From: Streptomyces sp. NBC_00536
Lineage (GTDB): Bacteria; Actinomycetota; Actinomycetes; Streptomycetales; Streptomycetaceae
Length of the DNA stretch: 64,000 nt
Assembly (NCBI RefSeq): GCF_036346295.1
Contig: NZ_CP107819.1
Location: forward strand, 2,542,001-2,606,000
Direction: 5' to 3'
A program made the position numbers and the translations under genes. The notes under the pieces were generated by a model. That model worked only from the letters and a program-made list of their open reading frames with translations. It was not told the origin of the DNA and did no database searches. Positions 28,151-36,543 of the stretch are shown here, piece after piece. The first letter of the stretch is position 1. The number at the start of each line of letters is the position of its first letter.

Positions 28151-30619
28151 TCAGCGGATCTCCAGCGTCGCGGTCAGCCGGGTGTCGGCGTGCGAGTGGC
28201 TCGCGCGGACCTCGTAGGCCCCGCCCACGCGCCGCCAGCCGCCGGCCTCCTCGTCCCAGATCTCGAAGGCCCGCGCGGGCAGCGCGATCTCGGCCTCCAC
28301 GCTCTCGCCGGGACCCGCCTCCAGGCTCGCGAAGCCCGCGAGCCAGCTCGCGGGGCGTTCCACCGGGTCCGCCACGGGGGCCAGGTAGACCTGGACGACC
28401 TCGCGGCCGGAGCGCCCGCCGGTGTTGCGGATCCGGACGCGGGCCACGTCGGCGGTGACCTCCAGGGATTCGTAGGTCCAGTCGGTGTAGCCGAGGCCGT
28501 GCCCGAAGCAGAACGCCGGGGTCACGGCGGCCTTCTCGTAGGCCCGGTAGCCGATGTGGAGCCCCTCGCGGTACTCCAGCCGCCCGTCCCGCGGGGTCAC
28601 GTCGGTGACCGGCGCGTCGGCGAAGGCGGCGGGCCAGGTGGTGGGCAGCCGCCCGCCCGGCTCGCGCGCGCCGAGGAGTACGTCCGCCAGCGCGGCCCCG
28701 CCCTCCTGCCCGGGGAACCAGGTCAGCAGGACCGCCGCCACCTCGTCGCGCCAGGGCAGTTCGACCGGTGACCCGGCGTTGACGACGACCACGGTGTTCG
28801 GGTTGACGGCGGCGACGGCGCGGACGAGGTCGTTCTGCCGCCCGGGCAGTTCCAGGTCCTTGCGGTCGAAGCCCTCGGACTCGACGCGCTCGGTGGTCGC
28901 GACGACCACGACGGCGGTGTCCGCGTCCCGCGCCGCGGCCACGGCCTCGGCGATCAGCTCGTCGGCCGGGCGCCGCGGCCCGAGGTGGAGCAGCGAGAAC
29001 ATGACCGCCTTGAGCGGCAGCGCGGTCATGTCCGGGACCTGGTAGGTCAGCGAGACCTCGACCGGCTCGCCCGCCGCGAGGACGGTCCGGGCCCGCTCGT
29101 TGGGGGCGCCGAAGAAGGCCTCGAACGGGTCGGCCTCATTGCCCATCAGCTGGACGCCGCCCCAGACCGGCTCGCCGCCCATCGCGAGCGCGAAGGCGCC
29201 CAGGCCCCGGGTGCCGAAGGCGTGTTCGCCGCTCTCACGGGGGACGAAGGTGCCGGTGACCTCGATGGAGGCCATCGTCTCGTACGTCGCCCCGGCGGGC
29301 AGGTCGTCGCCGATCCACTGGACCTGGCCGGTCGGCAGGCTGCCCTCGCCGAGGACCGTGCCGGAGGCGTCCCGGCAGACGGCGCGCAGCGTGAAGCCGG
29401 TGTCGGCGGGAGCGAGTTCCTCGCTGGGGTCCGCGCCGACGCAGAAGCTCAGCGCGCCCTGCGGGAGGGCGGCGGTGAGGCCGTCGAGCGGGGAGACGAT
29501 CCGCTCGGGGAAGACGGTGGCGCTGCCGCCGCCGAGGACCCGGGCGTCGCGGGCGGCCGCGCCGGAGAGGGCGAGCGTGGTGCCCGGTCCGGTCCGCAGC
29601 GGCAGCGCGGCGTTCTCGTTGCGGACGAGGACGAAGCCGCGGGCGGCCAGTTCGCGGGCCAGTGCCTGGCCGTCGGTGGCGGCCGGGAGTTCGGTGACGG
29701 CCGGCGGGGCGCCTTCGAGCAGCCCGACCCGGGCGGCGAGGCGCAGCACGTTGCGCACGGCGTCGTCGACGGCGGATTCGGGGACCTCGCCGGCCCGTAC
29801 GGCTTCGGCGAGCGCGGGCCCGTAGACGGTCTGCGGTCCGGGCATGGCCACGTCGAGGCCGCCGAGGATGTCGCCGGTGGTGGAGCGGGCGGCCATCCAG
29901 TCGGAGACGTTGTAGCCGTCGAAGCCCCACTCGCCGCGCAGCACCTCATTGACGAGGTAGCGGTGCTCGGTCATCGTCGTGCCGTTGACCTGGTTGTACG
30001 CCGTCATGATGCCCCACGGGTGGGCGTTGGTGACGATGGCCTCGAAGGGCGCCAGGTACAGCTCGCGCAGCGGGCGCGGGGCGATGACGCTGTCGACGGT
30101 GAAGCGCTCCGTCTCGGCGTCGTTGCCGACGAAGTGCTTGACGGTGGTGCCGACCCCGCCGTCCTGGACGCCCTGGACGTATCCGGTGCCGATGGCTCCG
30201 GTGAGGTGCGGGTCCTCCGAGTAGCACTCGAAGTGGCGGCCGCCCAGCGGGGAGCGGTGCAGGTTGACGGTGGGCGCGAGCAGGACGTGCACGCCCTTGC
30301 GGCGGGCCTCCTGGGCGAGCAGCCGGCCGGCCCGGCGGGCGAGGGCCGGGTCCCAGGAGGCGGCGAGCGCGGTCGGCGAGGGCAGGGCGATGGACGGGTC
30401 GTCGGCGGTCCAGCGGACCCCGCGGACGCCGACCGGCCCGTCGGACATGACCAGGGAGCCCAGCCCGATCTCGGGGAGGGCGGGCAGCGTCCACATGTCC
30501 TGCCCGGCCAGCAGCCGGGTCTTGGTGTCGAGACCGAGCTTGCCGAGCGCGGCTTCCACCACGTCGTCGCGGGTCCGGTCGTCCTGGGGGTTGCGGGGGT
30601 TGAGGGCGTCGCCTGCCAC
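28151..30619 (-). CDS. Glycoside hydrolase family 3 beta-glucosidase with PA14 insert
   Basis: 822 residues. GTG 30619 has GAGGAGG 7 nt upstream; a much longer in-frame extension was rejected. Residues ~20-300 form the GH3 catalytic barrel: VMSDGPVGVRG, LAPTVNLHRSPLGGRHFECYSEDP, VKHFVGNDAETERF, and nucleophile Asp in GYNVSDWMA. A PA14-like insert (~residues 390-520; YETMASIEVTGTFVPRESGEHAFGT) suggests carbohydrate binding. The second GH3 domain has VVVVATTERVESEGFDRKDLELP, and a fibronectin-III-like domain ends the chain. No signal peptide, so it should cut imported oligosaccharides in the cytoplasm. It is divergent from a TetR gene across a palindrome. Confidence 0.93.
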   Translation of the reverse strand: MAGDALNPRNPQDDRTRDDVVEAALGKLGLDTKTRLLAGQDMWTLPALPEIGLGSLVMSDGPVGVRGVRWTADDPSIALPSPTALAASWDPALARRAGRLLAQEARRKGVHVLLAPTVNLHRSPLGGRHFECYSEDPHLTGAIGTGYVQGVQDGGVGTTVKHFVGNDAETERFTVDSVIAPRPLRELYLAPFEAIVTNAHPWGIMTAYNQVNGTTMTEHRYLVNEVLRGEWGFDGYNVSDWMAARSTTGDILGGLDVAMPGPQTVYGPALAEAVRAGEVPESAVDDAVRNVLRLAARVGLLEGAPPAVTELPAATDGQALARELAARGFVLVRNENAALPLRTGPGTTLALSGAAARDARVLGGGSATVFPERIVSPLDGLTAALPQGALSFCVGADPSEELAPADTGFTLRAVCRDASGTVLGEGSLPTGQVQWIGDDLPAGATYETMASIEVTGTFVPRESGEHAFGTRGLGAFALAMGGEPVWGGVQLMGNEADPFEAFFGAPNERARTVLAAGEPVEVSLTYQVPDMTALPLKAVMFSLLHLGPRRPADELIAEAVAAARDADTAVVVVATTERVESEGFDRKDLELPGRQNDLVRAVAAVNPNTVVVVNAGSPVELPWRDEVAAVLLTWFPGQEGGAALADVLLGAREPGGRLPTTWPAAFADAPVTDVTPRDGRLEYREGLHIGYRAYEKAAVTPAFCFGHGLGYTDWTYESLEVTADVARVRIRNTGGRSGREVVQVYLAPVADPVERPASWLAGFASLEAGPGESVEAEIALPARAFEIWDEEAGGWRRVGGAYEVRASHSHADTRLTATLEIR

Positions 30620-30670
30620 GGCCTGCCTCCTCGTCGGGTGCTGCTGGGTGCGGGTGCCCCCATCGTGGAC

Positions 30671-30688
30671 CCGTTCCCTGTAGAACGG
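30671..30688. promoter_or_regulatory. Candidate TetR operator between GH3 gene and tetR
   Basis: Perfect inverted repeat ccgttc-N6-gaacgg in the 162-bp divergent gap, 52 bp upstream of the GH3 start codon. The size and form suit a TetR dimer that represses the glucosidase and itself. Confidence 0.6.
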
Positions 30689-30781
30689 TAGGGTTCGTGA
30701 TGTCTTCGTTATTTTTATGGGATGGCGACGGCTGGAATGGCGTACGGTCCTGCGGGAACGGACACGGAGGAAGGCGGCCGG

Positions 30782-31366
30782 ATGGTCAGGGCCAGGAGCG
30801 AGGAGCGGCGCGGGGACATCCTGCGCGCCGCGGTCGAGGTCATCGCGGAACGCGGCTACCGGGGCGCGTCCCTGGGATCCGTCGCCGAGCGCGTGGGACT
30901 GACCCAGCAGGGCCTGCTGCACTACTTCCCCACCAAGGAGTCGCTGCTGGTCGCGGTCCTGGAGGAGCGCGACCGCTGGGACACGGGCGGCGGCTCGCGC
31001 GCCTCGGCCGAGCACTGGCGCCTGGACCTGCTGGCCTCGCTGGTGGAGTACAACGCGATGCGCCCCGGGATCGTGCAGACCTTCTCGGCGCTGCTGGGCG
31101 AGAGCGTCACGGACGGGCACCCGGCCCGGGAGTTCTTCACCGAGCGCTACGCGCAGGTGCGGACCGAGATGGCGGCGGCGCTGCGCGCCGAATTCGGCGC
31201 ACGCCTGCCGTCGGGGCTCACCCCCGAGGAGGCGGCCCCGCTGCTCACCGCGGTGATGGACGGCCTCCAGTACCAGTGGCTGCTGGCCCCGGAAGCGGTG
31301 GACATGCCCGCCGCCTTCCGCTCCTTCCTGACCCTCCTGCGGGGCCCGGGCCAGGACCCCGCTTAG
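30782..31366 (+). CDS. TetR family transcriptional regulator of the GH3 gene
   Basis: 194 residues from ATG 30782, with GGAGGAAGG upstream; ATG 30722, which may be leaderless (TATTTT 6 nt upstream), would add 20 residues. The DNA-binding domain is RSEERRGDILRAAVEVIAERGYRGASLGSVAERVGLTQQGLLHYFPTKESLL, shown here in two parts: a first helix pair near residue 8 and the recognition helix at GLTQQGLLHYF. The C-terminal domain (WLLAPEAVDMPAAFRSFLTLL) matches the group found beside sugar hydrolases. Overlaps the EI24 gene stop by 4 bp, convergent. Confidence 0.9.
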   Translation: MVRARSEERRGDILRAAVEVIAERGYRGASLGSVAERVGLTQQGLLHYFPTKESLLVAVLEERDRWDTGGGSRASAEHWRLDLLASLVEYNAMRPGIVQTFSALLGESVTDGHPAREFFTERYAQVRTEMAAALRAEFGARLPSGLTPEEAAPLLTAVMDGLQYQWLLAPEAVDMPAAFRSFLTLLRGPGQDPA

Positions 31367-32205
31367 GCGGGGTAGCCGGGGGGCGGGGGGCCGAAGCCGC
31401 CCGCGGGCGGCTGCTGCGGCGCTCCGGGGGCGTGGTCGTGGGCAGGGGCGTGCTCGGGCTCGAGCTCGGGCTCGGCCGTGAGGTCGCGGACCATCAGGGT
31501 CGCGCCCGCGACCGCGCCGGGCATCAGGAACACCGCCACGAACGGCACGAGGAAGGCCAGCACCAGCGGAACGCCGAAGCCGAGGGCCAGCATCCGCCGC
31601 GAGCGCAGCAGGGCCAGCTGCCCGGGGAGCTCCACCCGGCGGCGCATCAGGGCGACGCTGGTCAGCTCCTGGGTGAGGAAGTAGCCGGAGACGCAGAACC
31701 CGATGGCGGGGACGACGGTCTGGCCGATCACCGGGATGAATCCGAGGGCGAAGAGCAGGACCCCGTACAGCAGCACCCGGCCGAGCAGCCGCACGCTGTC
31801 GCGGGCCGAGATCCACAGCTCCTGCCAGAGGCCGAGGCCGGATTCGGGCACCTCGCCGCCCTCGCTGCGGTCGACCTGCTCGGAGAGGGACTCGTAGAAC
31901 GGCTGACCGATCAGCAGGGTCACGGCAGTGAAGGTGATCACCGCGAGGAACAGGCCGAGGCCGAAGAGCAGAGCGGTCAGGAAGCCGCGGAAGACCGCGA
32001 GCAAGGGCGAGGACCAGTCGTCGGCGAAGGGGGTCAGCCAGGCGACGAGGTCGTCGGCGCCGAAGCCGAGCCCGATCAGCGCGGCGGTGAACAGGACCAG
32101 CGACACCAGTCCCGGAAGCAGGCCCATGCCGAACCGGCGTCTGTTCGCCGTCACCCAGCGCTGTCCTGCCAGCAGATAGCGGAATCCCCCCGCAAGATCA
32201 CTCAT
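31363..32205 (-). CDS. EI24 / CysZ-like membrane protein
   Basis: 280 residues. About four to six hydrophobic helices, with the family segments GFRYLLAGQRWV, LLIGQPFYESLSEQVD, LLGRVLLYGVLLFALGFIPVIGQTVVP and AIGFCVSGYFLTQEL. Resembles the EI24 domain (CysZ type), whose E. coli member admits sulphate; a sulphate role here is only possible. The tail is Pro/Gly-rich (~50 residues) and probably cytoplasmic. ATG 32205. No partner gene for cysteine synthesis nearby. Confidence 0.85.
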   Translation of the reverse strand: MSDLAGGFRYLLAGQRWVTANRRRFGMGLLPGLVSLVLFTAALIGLGFGADDLVAWLTPFADDWSSPLLAVFRGFLTALLFGLGLFLAVITFTAVTLLIGQPFYESLSEQVDRSEGGEVPESGLGLWQELWISARDSVRLLGRVLLYGVLLFALGFIPVIGQTVVPAIGFCVSGYFLTQELTSVALMRRRVELPGQLALLRSRRMLALGFGVPLVLAFLVPFVAVFLMPGAVAGATLMVRDLTAEPELEPEHAPAHDHAPGAPQQPPAGGFGPPPPGYPA

Positions 32206-32219
32206 CGGGCCAGCTTACG

Positions 32220-32258
32220 GCGCAGGCCGCACCCCCTCGTCGGGGGTGCGGCCTGCGC
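32220..32258 (-). terminator. Terminator after the ohr gene
   Basis: Perfect 17-bp stem (32220-32236 with 32242-32258, gcgcaggccgcaccccc), loop of 5 nt, between ohr and the downstream EI24 gene. Confidence 0.88.
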
Positions 32259-32274
32259 TTTACGCGTGCGGAGA

Positions 32275-32697
32275 TCAGACCGCCAGCTCGACGGTGATGT
32301 TGCCGCGGGTCGCCTTGGAGTACGGGCAGACCTGGTGGGCCTTCTCGATGAGGTCCTTGGCGGTGGCGGCGTCCACGTTCGGGATGGAGGCCGAGATCTT
32401 GACGATGATGCCGAAGCCCTCGTCGTTCTTGCCGATGCCGACCTCGGCGGTCACGGTGGAGCCGGAGATGTCGGCGTTCTCGTTGCGGGCGACGACGCCG
32501 AGCGCACCCTGGAAGCAGGCGCTGTAACCGGCGGCGAAGAGCGCCTCGGGGTTGGTGCCGGCGCCGCTGCCGCCCATCGCCTTCGGCGGGTTCACGACGA
32601 CGTCGAGCTGACCGTCGCTGGTGGAGACGCGGCCGTCACGGCCGTTCTCCGCGGTGGCGACAGCGGTGTAGACGACGTCGGACTGCTGGATCGACAT
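32275..32697 (-). CDS. ohr: Organic hydroperoxide resistance protein (Ohr/OsmC)
   Basis: 140 residues from ATG 32697 with AGGAGG upstream. Reduces organic hydroperoxides in the cytoplasm using two redox cysteines, in AAGYSACFQGAL and AHQVCPYSKATRGN. The full family pattern is present (VVYTAVATAENGRDGRV, NPEALFAAGYSACF). An OhrR regulator is not next to it; the MarR gene 1.2 kb away is divergent from the intervening oxidoreductase. Ohr and the oxidoreductase are on one strand, 65 bp apart. Confidence 0.95.
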   Translation of the reverse strand: MSIQQSDVVYTAVATAENGRDGRVSTSDGQLDVVVNPPKAMGGSGAGTNPEALFAAGYSACFQGALGVVARNENADISGSTVTAEVGIGKNDEGFGIIVKISASIPNVDAATAKDLIEKAHQVCPYSKATRGNITVELAV

Positions 32698-32762
32698 GTA
32701 AGGAAATCCTCCTGGTAAGTCGCCGCGACTCGCGCCCACGATCGCGACGGTCTGGGGTGAGC

Positions 32763-33785
32763 CTAACCGGTGAAAGAAACGATCATCTTTCCGGTGTTGT
32801 CACCGCGCAGCAGACCGAGGAAGGCCTCCGCCGCGTTCTCCACGCCCTCGACGACGGTTTCGTCGTACGTCAGCTCACCGGAACGCAGCCATCCGGCCAC
32901 GTCCTGGACGAACTGCTGCTGGAGGCCGGCGTGGTCGCCGACGAGGATGCCCTGCAGGCGCAGCCGCTTGCCGATGACCAGCGCGAGGTTGCGCGGGCCG
33001 GGGGTCGGCTCGGTGGCGTTGTACTGCGCGATCGCGCCGCACAGGGTGGCCCGGCCGTGCACCTTGAGCGAGCTGATGGCCGCTTCCAGGTGGTCACCGC
33101 CGACATTGTCGAAGTAGACGTCGATGCCCTCGGGGGCCGCCTCCTTCAGCTGCTCGGCGACGGGGCCGTTCTTGTAGTTGAAGGCGGCGTCGAAGCCGTA
33201 CTTCTCGGTGAGCGTGGTCACCTTCTCGTCCGAGCCGGCCGAGCCGATCACCCGGGACGCACCCTTGATCTTCGCGAACTGGCCGACGAGGCTGCCGACC
33301 GCGCCCGCCGCGCCGGAGACGAAGACCGAGTCGCCCTCCTTGAAGGAGGCGACCTCGAAGAGGCCCGCGTAGGCGGTCATGCCCGGCATGCCGAGCACGC
33401 CCAGGTAGGCGGAGAGCGGGGCGAGCGAGGCGTCCACCTTGACGGCGTGCTTCGCGTCGAACTCCGCGTACTCGCGCCAGCCCAGCCCGTGCAGGACGTG
33501 GTCCCCGACCTCGAAGCCCTCGGCGGCGGAGGCGACGACCTCGCCGACCGCGCCGCCGTCCATCGGGGCGTCCAGCTGGAACGGCGGGATGTACGACTTC
33601 ACGTCGTTCATCCGGCCGCGCATGTACGGGTCCACCGACATGTGGAGGTTGCGGACCAGGATCCGGCCGGGCGCGGGCTCCGCCGAGAGCGGCACCTCGC
33701 GCAGGGCGAAGTCGGTGGCGACGGGCCAGCCCTGCGGACGGGCGACCAGGTGCCACTCGCGGCTGACGGCAGGAATCTCAGACAT
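32763..33785 (-). CDS. NADP-dependent MDR-superfamily oxidoreductase (zinc-free)
   Basis: 340 residues. Resembles leukotriene B4 dehydrogenase/curcumin reductase-type enzymes that reduce the double bond of enones. N-terminal LVRNLHMSVDPYMRGRMND; cofactor fold VFVSGAAGAVGSLVGQFAKIKG; then GIDVYFDNVGGDHLEAAI and a C-terminal TGKMIVSF. No zinc ligands. ATG 33785 follows CGGGGAG. It is divergent from the MarR gene and shares a region with matching repeats, so MarR control is likely, as with many electrophile-response reductases. Confidence 0.92.
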   Translation of the reverse strand: MSEIPAVSREWHLVARPQGWPVATDFALREVPLSAEPAPGRILVRNLHMSVDPYMRGRMNDVKSYIPPFQLDAPMDGGAVGEVVASAAEGFEVGDHVLHGLGWREYAEFDAKHAVKVDASLAPLSAYLGVLGMPGMTAYAGLFEVASFKEGDSVFVSGAAGAVGSLVGQFAKIKGASRVIGSAGSDEKVTTLTEKYGFDAAFNYKNGPVAEQLKEAAPEGIDVYFDNVGGDHLEAAISSLKVHGRATLCGAIAQYNATEPTPGPRNLALVIGKRLRLQGILVGDHAGLQQQFVQDVAGWLRSGELTYDETVVEGVENAAEAFLGLLRGDNTGKMIVSFTG

Positions 33786-33803
33786 GAAGCGCTCCCGGGG
33801 AGA

Positions 33804-33860
33804 AATTACTTAACGACCTGAAACAACCATGCTCCTGGATATTTCATGTTGTCAAGTAAA
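33804..33860. promoter_or_regulatory. Candidate MarR operator pair
   Basis: In the divergent oxidoreductase/marR gap, attacttaacgac (33805-33817) recurs in inverted orientation as atttacttgacaac (33848-33860, minus-strand reading). TACGCT at 33865-33870 is the probable -10 of marR, 6 nt before its ATG. Confidence 0.45.
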
Positions 33861-33876
33861 TGGGTACGCTGGTTCC

Positions 33877-34299
33877 ATGCCCAGTCGTCGCACGGACCCA
33901 CTGACCCTAGAAGTCGTCGAGCTCATCGGCACCGTCGTGGCCCGCTACCACGAGGAGTACGAGCACGCGGCCGCCAGCCACCAGCTCACCGGCGCCCAGG
34001 CGCGCGTCCTGGGACTGCTCTCCCTGGAGCCCCTGCCGATGCGCCGGATAGCCCAGAAGCTCAAGTGCGAGCCCTCGAACGTGACCGGCATCATCGACCG
34101 GCTGGAGAGCCGGGGCCTGGTCGAGCGCCGCCCCGACCCGGCCGACCGGCGGGTCAAGCTGGCCGCCGCCACCGAGGACGGCCTGCAGACCGCCGACCGG
34201 CTGCGCGAGTCGCTGGACTTCGCGCGGGAACCGCTGGCCGGACTCTCCACGGCCGAGCGGGCGGTCCTGCGGGACCTGCTCAAGCGAATGCTGGGCTGA
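33877..34299 (+). CDS. MarR family transcriptional regulator
   Basis: 140 residues. Winged helix: HQLTGAQARVLGLLSLEPLPMRRIAQKLKCEPSNVTGIIDRLESRGLVER (split at its centre), then the wing RRPDPADRRVKLAA. No conserved cysteine at the position used by OhrR-type sensors; the single Cys (KLKCEPSN) lies in the recognition helix region. ATG 33877, no Shine-Dalgarno, TACGCT 6 nt upstream: leaderless. Expected target is the divergent oxidoreductase and its own promoter. Confidence 0.93.
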   Translation: MPSRRTDPLTLEVVELIGTVVARYHEEYEHAAASHQLTGAQARVLGLLSLEPLPMRRIAQKLKCEPSNVTGIIDRLESRGLVERRPDPADRRVKLAAATEDGLQTADRLRESLDFAREPLAGLSTAERAVLRDLLKRMLG

Positions 34300-34309
34300 C
34301 TGGGCTGAC

Positions 34310-34328
34310 GGCCCCGGCCGCCGGGGCC
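34310..34328. terminator. Bidirectional hairpin between convergent genes
   Basis: Perfect 8-bp stem ggccccgg / ccggggcc with loop ccg, 11 nt after the marR stop and 35 bp before the end of the convergent gene. Confidence 0.65.
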
Positions 34329-34362
34329 GGACCGGCCCCAGCGCTGCTTTTTACAACACGGC

Positions 34363-35136
34363 TCAGCACCACCACCAGGGCCAGCAGTCGTCCGACGGCG
34401 TCGGCGACGGGCTCGGCGAGGGCTTCGGCTTCTTGGACGGCTTCGACGAGGCCGGCTGGCTCTGCGGGGGCTCCTCCGAGTCCGTCGGCACCGAGTGCCC
34501 CGGCGCGGAGGCGCTGGCGGACGGCCGGGCCGAAGCCGAGGCGCTCGCCGAGGCGGACGGGCTCGCGGACCGGGAGGCACTGGCCGACGGGCTCGCCGAG
34601 GCGGAGGCGCTGGGCTTCGCCGAGGCGCTCCCGGACGGCGCGAGCGTGTCCACGGCGGACGGATCCCGGGTCGAGAGCGGCTGCTGCGCGCCCGCGCCGT
34701 CCTTGAGCATCACGTTCGACGAGCCCTGCCCCTCGGTCGTGATCCGGGCCAGCGCGAAGGTCACCCCGACCGCGAGCACCAGGCCGATGCCCATGGTCAG
34801 CGCGGTGCGGCGGCGCCGCCGGTGCACCCGGCGGCGGGCCCCGGAGCGGCGGCTCCCCTGCGATCCGTCGTCCGGCGCGTCGGACGGCTCGGCGGGAGCC
34901 TCGGCATAGGTGTAGGCGGTCCCCTCGGGGTACGCGGCCCCCTCGGGGTACGCGGTCCCGGCTGGGTACGCGGGCGCGGCTCCGTTCACCGGCGCGGCGG
35001 GCACCCCGGGCACGCCGGGCACCCCGGGCACGGCGCCGGGCGGGGGCGCACTGGTCAGGTACTCGGCCGGGGTTCCGCACCCGGCGCACGCCAGTGCGCC
35101 GTTGACATGCCTCCGGCAGGCGTGGCAGTAGTCCAT
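34363..35136 (-). CDS. Zinc-ribbon, single-helix membrane protein (SCO2400-like)
   Basis: 257 residues, unusual layout. Residues 1-21 hold a CxxC...CxxC zinc ribbon (DYCHACRRHVNGALACAGCG). Then a Pro/Ala/Tyr-rich linker with TAYPEG repeats, a basic patch (RRSGARRRVHRRRRR), one membrane helix (ALTMGIGLVLAVGVTFALA), and a ~100-residue Ser/Ala/Pro-rich outer stalk (PSASASAS). It ends in the aromatic motif DDCWPWWWC. The basic patch puts the zinc ribbon in the cytoplasm and the tail outside. I recall homologues in S. coelicolor at SCO2400; no function is known. Confidence 0.75.
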   Translation of the reverse strand: MDYCHACRRHVNGALACAGCGTPAEYLTSAPPPGAVPGVPGVPGVPAAPVNGAAPAYPAGTAYPEGAAYPEGTAYTYAEAPAEPSDAPDDGSQGSRRSGARRRVHRRRRRTALTMGIGLVLAVGVTFALARITTEGQGSSNVMLKDGAGAQQPLSTRDPSAVDTLAPSGSASAKPSASASASPSASASRSASPSASASASASARPSASASAPGHSVPTDSEEPPQSQPASSKPSKKPKPSPSPSPTPSDDCWPWWWC

Positions 35137-35214
35137 AGCGCCCGCAGGCTACGTGGTCTCCCGCAACATCCGTATCGCGGGGGTGTAAGGATCCTGTGTG
35201 CAATTCTGAGGCGC

Positions 35215-35805
35215 ATGGCCGCCGCCCCCGCCTCCCGCCCGACCTCCCGCTTCGGCCCGGAGGCCTTCCAGTTGGTGCTGCTGCGCAGGATGTCCGACTT
35301 TCAGCCCGACCTCGCCGACCAGGCCCGGATCCGGCTCGGGGCCTCGCTCGCCGAGCAGCGCGAGGCGAACAAGCGGTGGCAGGCGATGGTCCGCTCGCCC
35401 CGGGCGCGCGGCGCGCTGGCCCGCTACCGCTCGGTGCTGGGCCCGGCCGAGTCGGTGGCCCGGCGCACCATCGGGGACCTGGAGTGCGAGGCGCTGCTGT
35501 GGCCCGTACCGCTCTGGCCCGATCTGCGGTTCGAGGTGCTGGCCGCGCCGGACGGGGCGGTGTGGAACGAGTGGCTGGTGCGGGCGCCGGGCGCGCGGGG
35601 GCCCGTACTGGCGACCCTGGAGGACCTGCGGCCCTGGTCGGCGACGGTGGACGAGGTGGCGCGGGCCTTCGCGCCCGCCCGCCCGATGGAGGGGACCGCG
35701 CCCACCCGGTGGCGCCTCGCCTTCACCGGGCGGGACGCGGGCGGGGCGGCGCGGCCCTGCGTGGCGGAGTTCACCTACGGGCTGCTCCAGGAGGTCACGT
35801 GGTGA
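35215..35805 (+). CDS. Hypothetical protein
   Basis: 196 residues from ATG 35215, no clear Shine-Dalgarno. N-terminal half helical (EAFQLVLLRRMSDFQPDLADQARIRLGASLAEQREANKRWQAM, in two helices), second half beta-rich (WPVPLWPDLRFEVLAAPDGAVWNEWLVRAPG; WRLAFTGRDAGGAARPCVAEFTYGL). No membrane segment or signal. I do not recognise the family. Codon usage is typical of the genome. It converges on the lipase gene, and a 26-bp duplication sits at its stop codon. Confidence 0.72.
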   Translation: MAAAPASRPTSRFGPEAFQLVLLRRMSDFQPDLADQARIRLGASLAEQREANKRWQAMVRSPRARGALARYRSVLGPAESVARRTIGDLECEALLWPVPLWPDLRFEVLAAPDGAVWNEWLVRAPGARGPVLATLEDLRPWSATVDEVARAFAPARPMEGTAPTRWRLAFTGRDAGGAARPCVAEFTYGLLQEVTW

Positions 35806-35842
35806 GGAAGGCGCGGCGGGTCACGTGGTGAGGAAGGCGCGG
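35794..35842. repeat. 26-bp tandem duplication spanning two convergent stop codons
   Basis: A 23-bp segment (35794-35816) recurs exactly at 35820-35842, period 26 bp. Copy 1 holds the stop of the upstream plus-strand gene (TGA 35803-35805); copy 2 holds the stop of the convergent lipase gene (35821-35823). A single copy would contain both stops, overlapping. Confidence 0.92.
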
Positions 35843-36543
35843 ACCCCGGCCGAGACCCCGTCGTCGCCGAGGAAGTCGTTGTGCTTGAGGCACCCGGCGT
35901 AGGTGTTGAGGGCGCCGTTCAGGGCCACGCTGCTGTCGGGGTTGATGACCTCGTCGCAGGAGGACCAGAAGGTGGCGTACTTCACCGCGCCGGGCGTCTC
36001 GTCGCCCTCCGCCAGCTTCTTCTGCACGTAGGAGCCGGGGCTCATGTCGCGGCAGGCCTGGTCCCAGATGACGCAGCCCCAGCTGATGTAGGTGCCGTGG
36101 TTGGGCCCGGCGAGCGAGACCCAGTGGTCCACGGCCGCGGCGCCGCCGCCGTACTTCACGTACCAGCGGGTGACGAGCGAGCCGAAGGAGTGCGCGACCA
36201 CGTCGACCCGGGCGGCGCCGGTCTGGCGGCGGACCTGGTCGACGTAGGCGGCGAAACGGTCCGAGAGGACCTCGTTGACCGACTGGTGGGTGTCGTAACC
36301 CCACGAGAACAGCTCCGAGTCGGCGTACCCGGCGGCGCGCAGGTCCTCGCGCAGGGCGCCCCACACCCCGGGATCCGCGTTGTACCCGTGGACGAAGACC
36401 ACCGGATCGTGCTGCTGCGCCTGGCCGGCGCTCCGACCCACGGCCTGATGCGCGGCCTGGGCCGGGAGCGGCGCCCAGAGCGCGAGGCAGCAGGTCAGGC
36501 AGAGCGTCAGAAGGGTCAGGAATCTCTGGCGGGCCGTCAGCAT
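35821..36543 (-). CDS. Secreted lipase-like alpha/beta hydrolase
   Basis: 240 residues with a Sec signal (FLTLLTLCLTCCLALWAPLPAQA). The mature enzyme shows DPVVFVHGYNADPGVWGAL (oxyanion region), nucleophile elbow VVAHSFGSLVTRWYV, SLAGPNHGTYIS, and four or more cysteines typical of Streptomyces extracellular lipases/esterases. Catalytic Asp is likely in SSCDEVINPDSSV and His in CLKHNDFLGD. Should cleave acyl esters outside the cell. ATG 36543. Divergent from mbl across 223 bp. Confidence 0.9.
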   Translation of the reverse strand: MLTARQRFLTLLTLCLTCCLALWAPLPAQAAHQAVGRSAGQAQQHDPVVFVHGYNADPGVWGALREDLRAAGYADSELFSWGYDTHQSVNEVLSDRFAAYVDQVRRQTGAARVDVVAHSFGSLVTRWYVKYGGGAAAVDHWVSLAGPNHGTYISWGCVIWDQACRDMSPGSYVQKKLAEGDETPGAVKYATFWSSCDEVINPDSSVALNGALNTYAGCLKHNDFLGDDGVSAGVRAFLTT

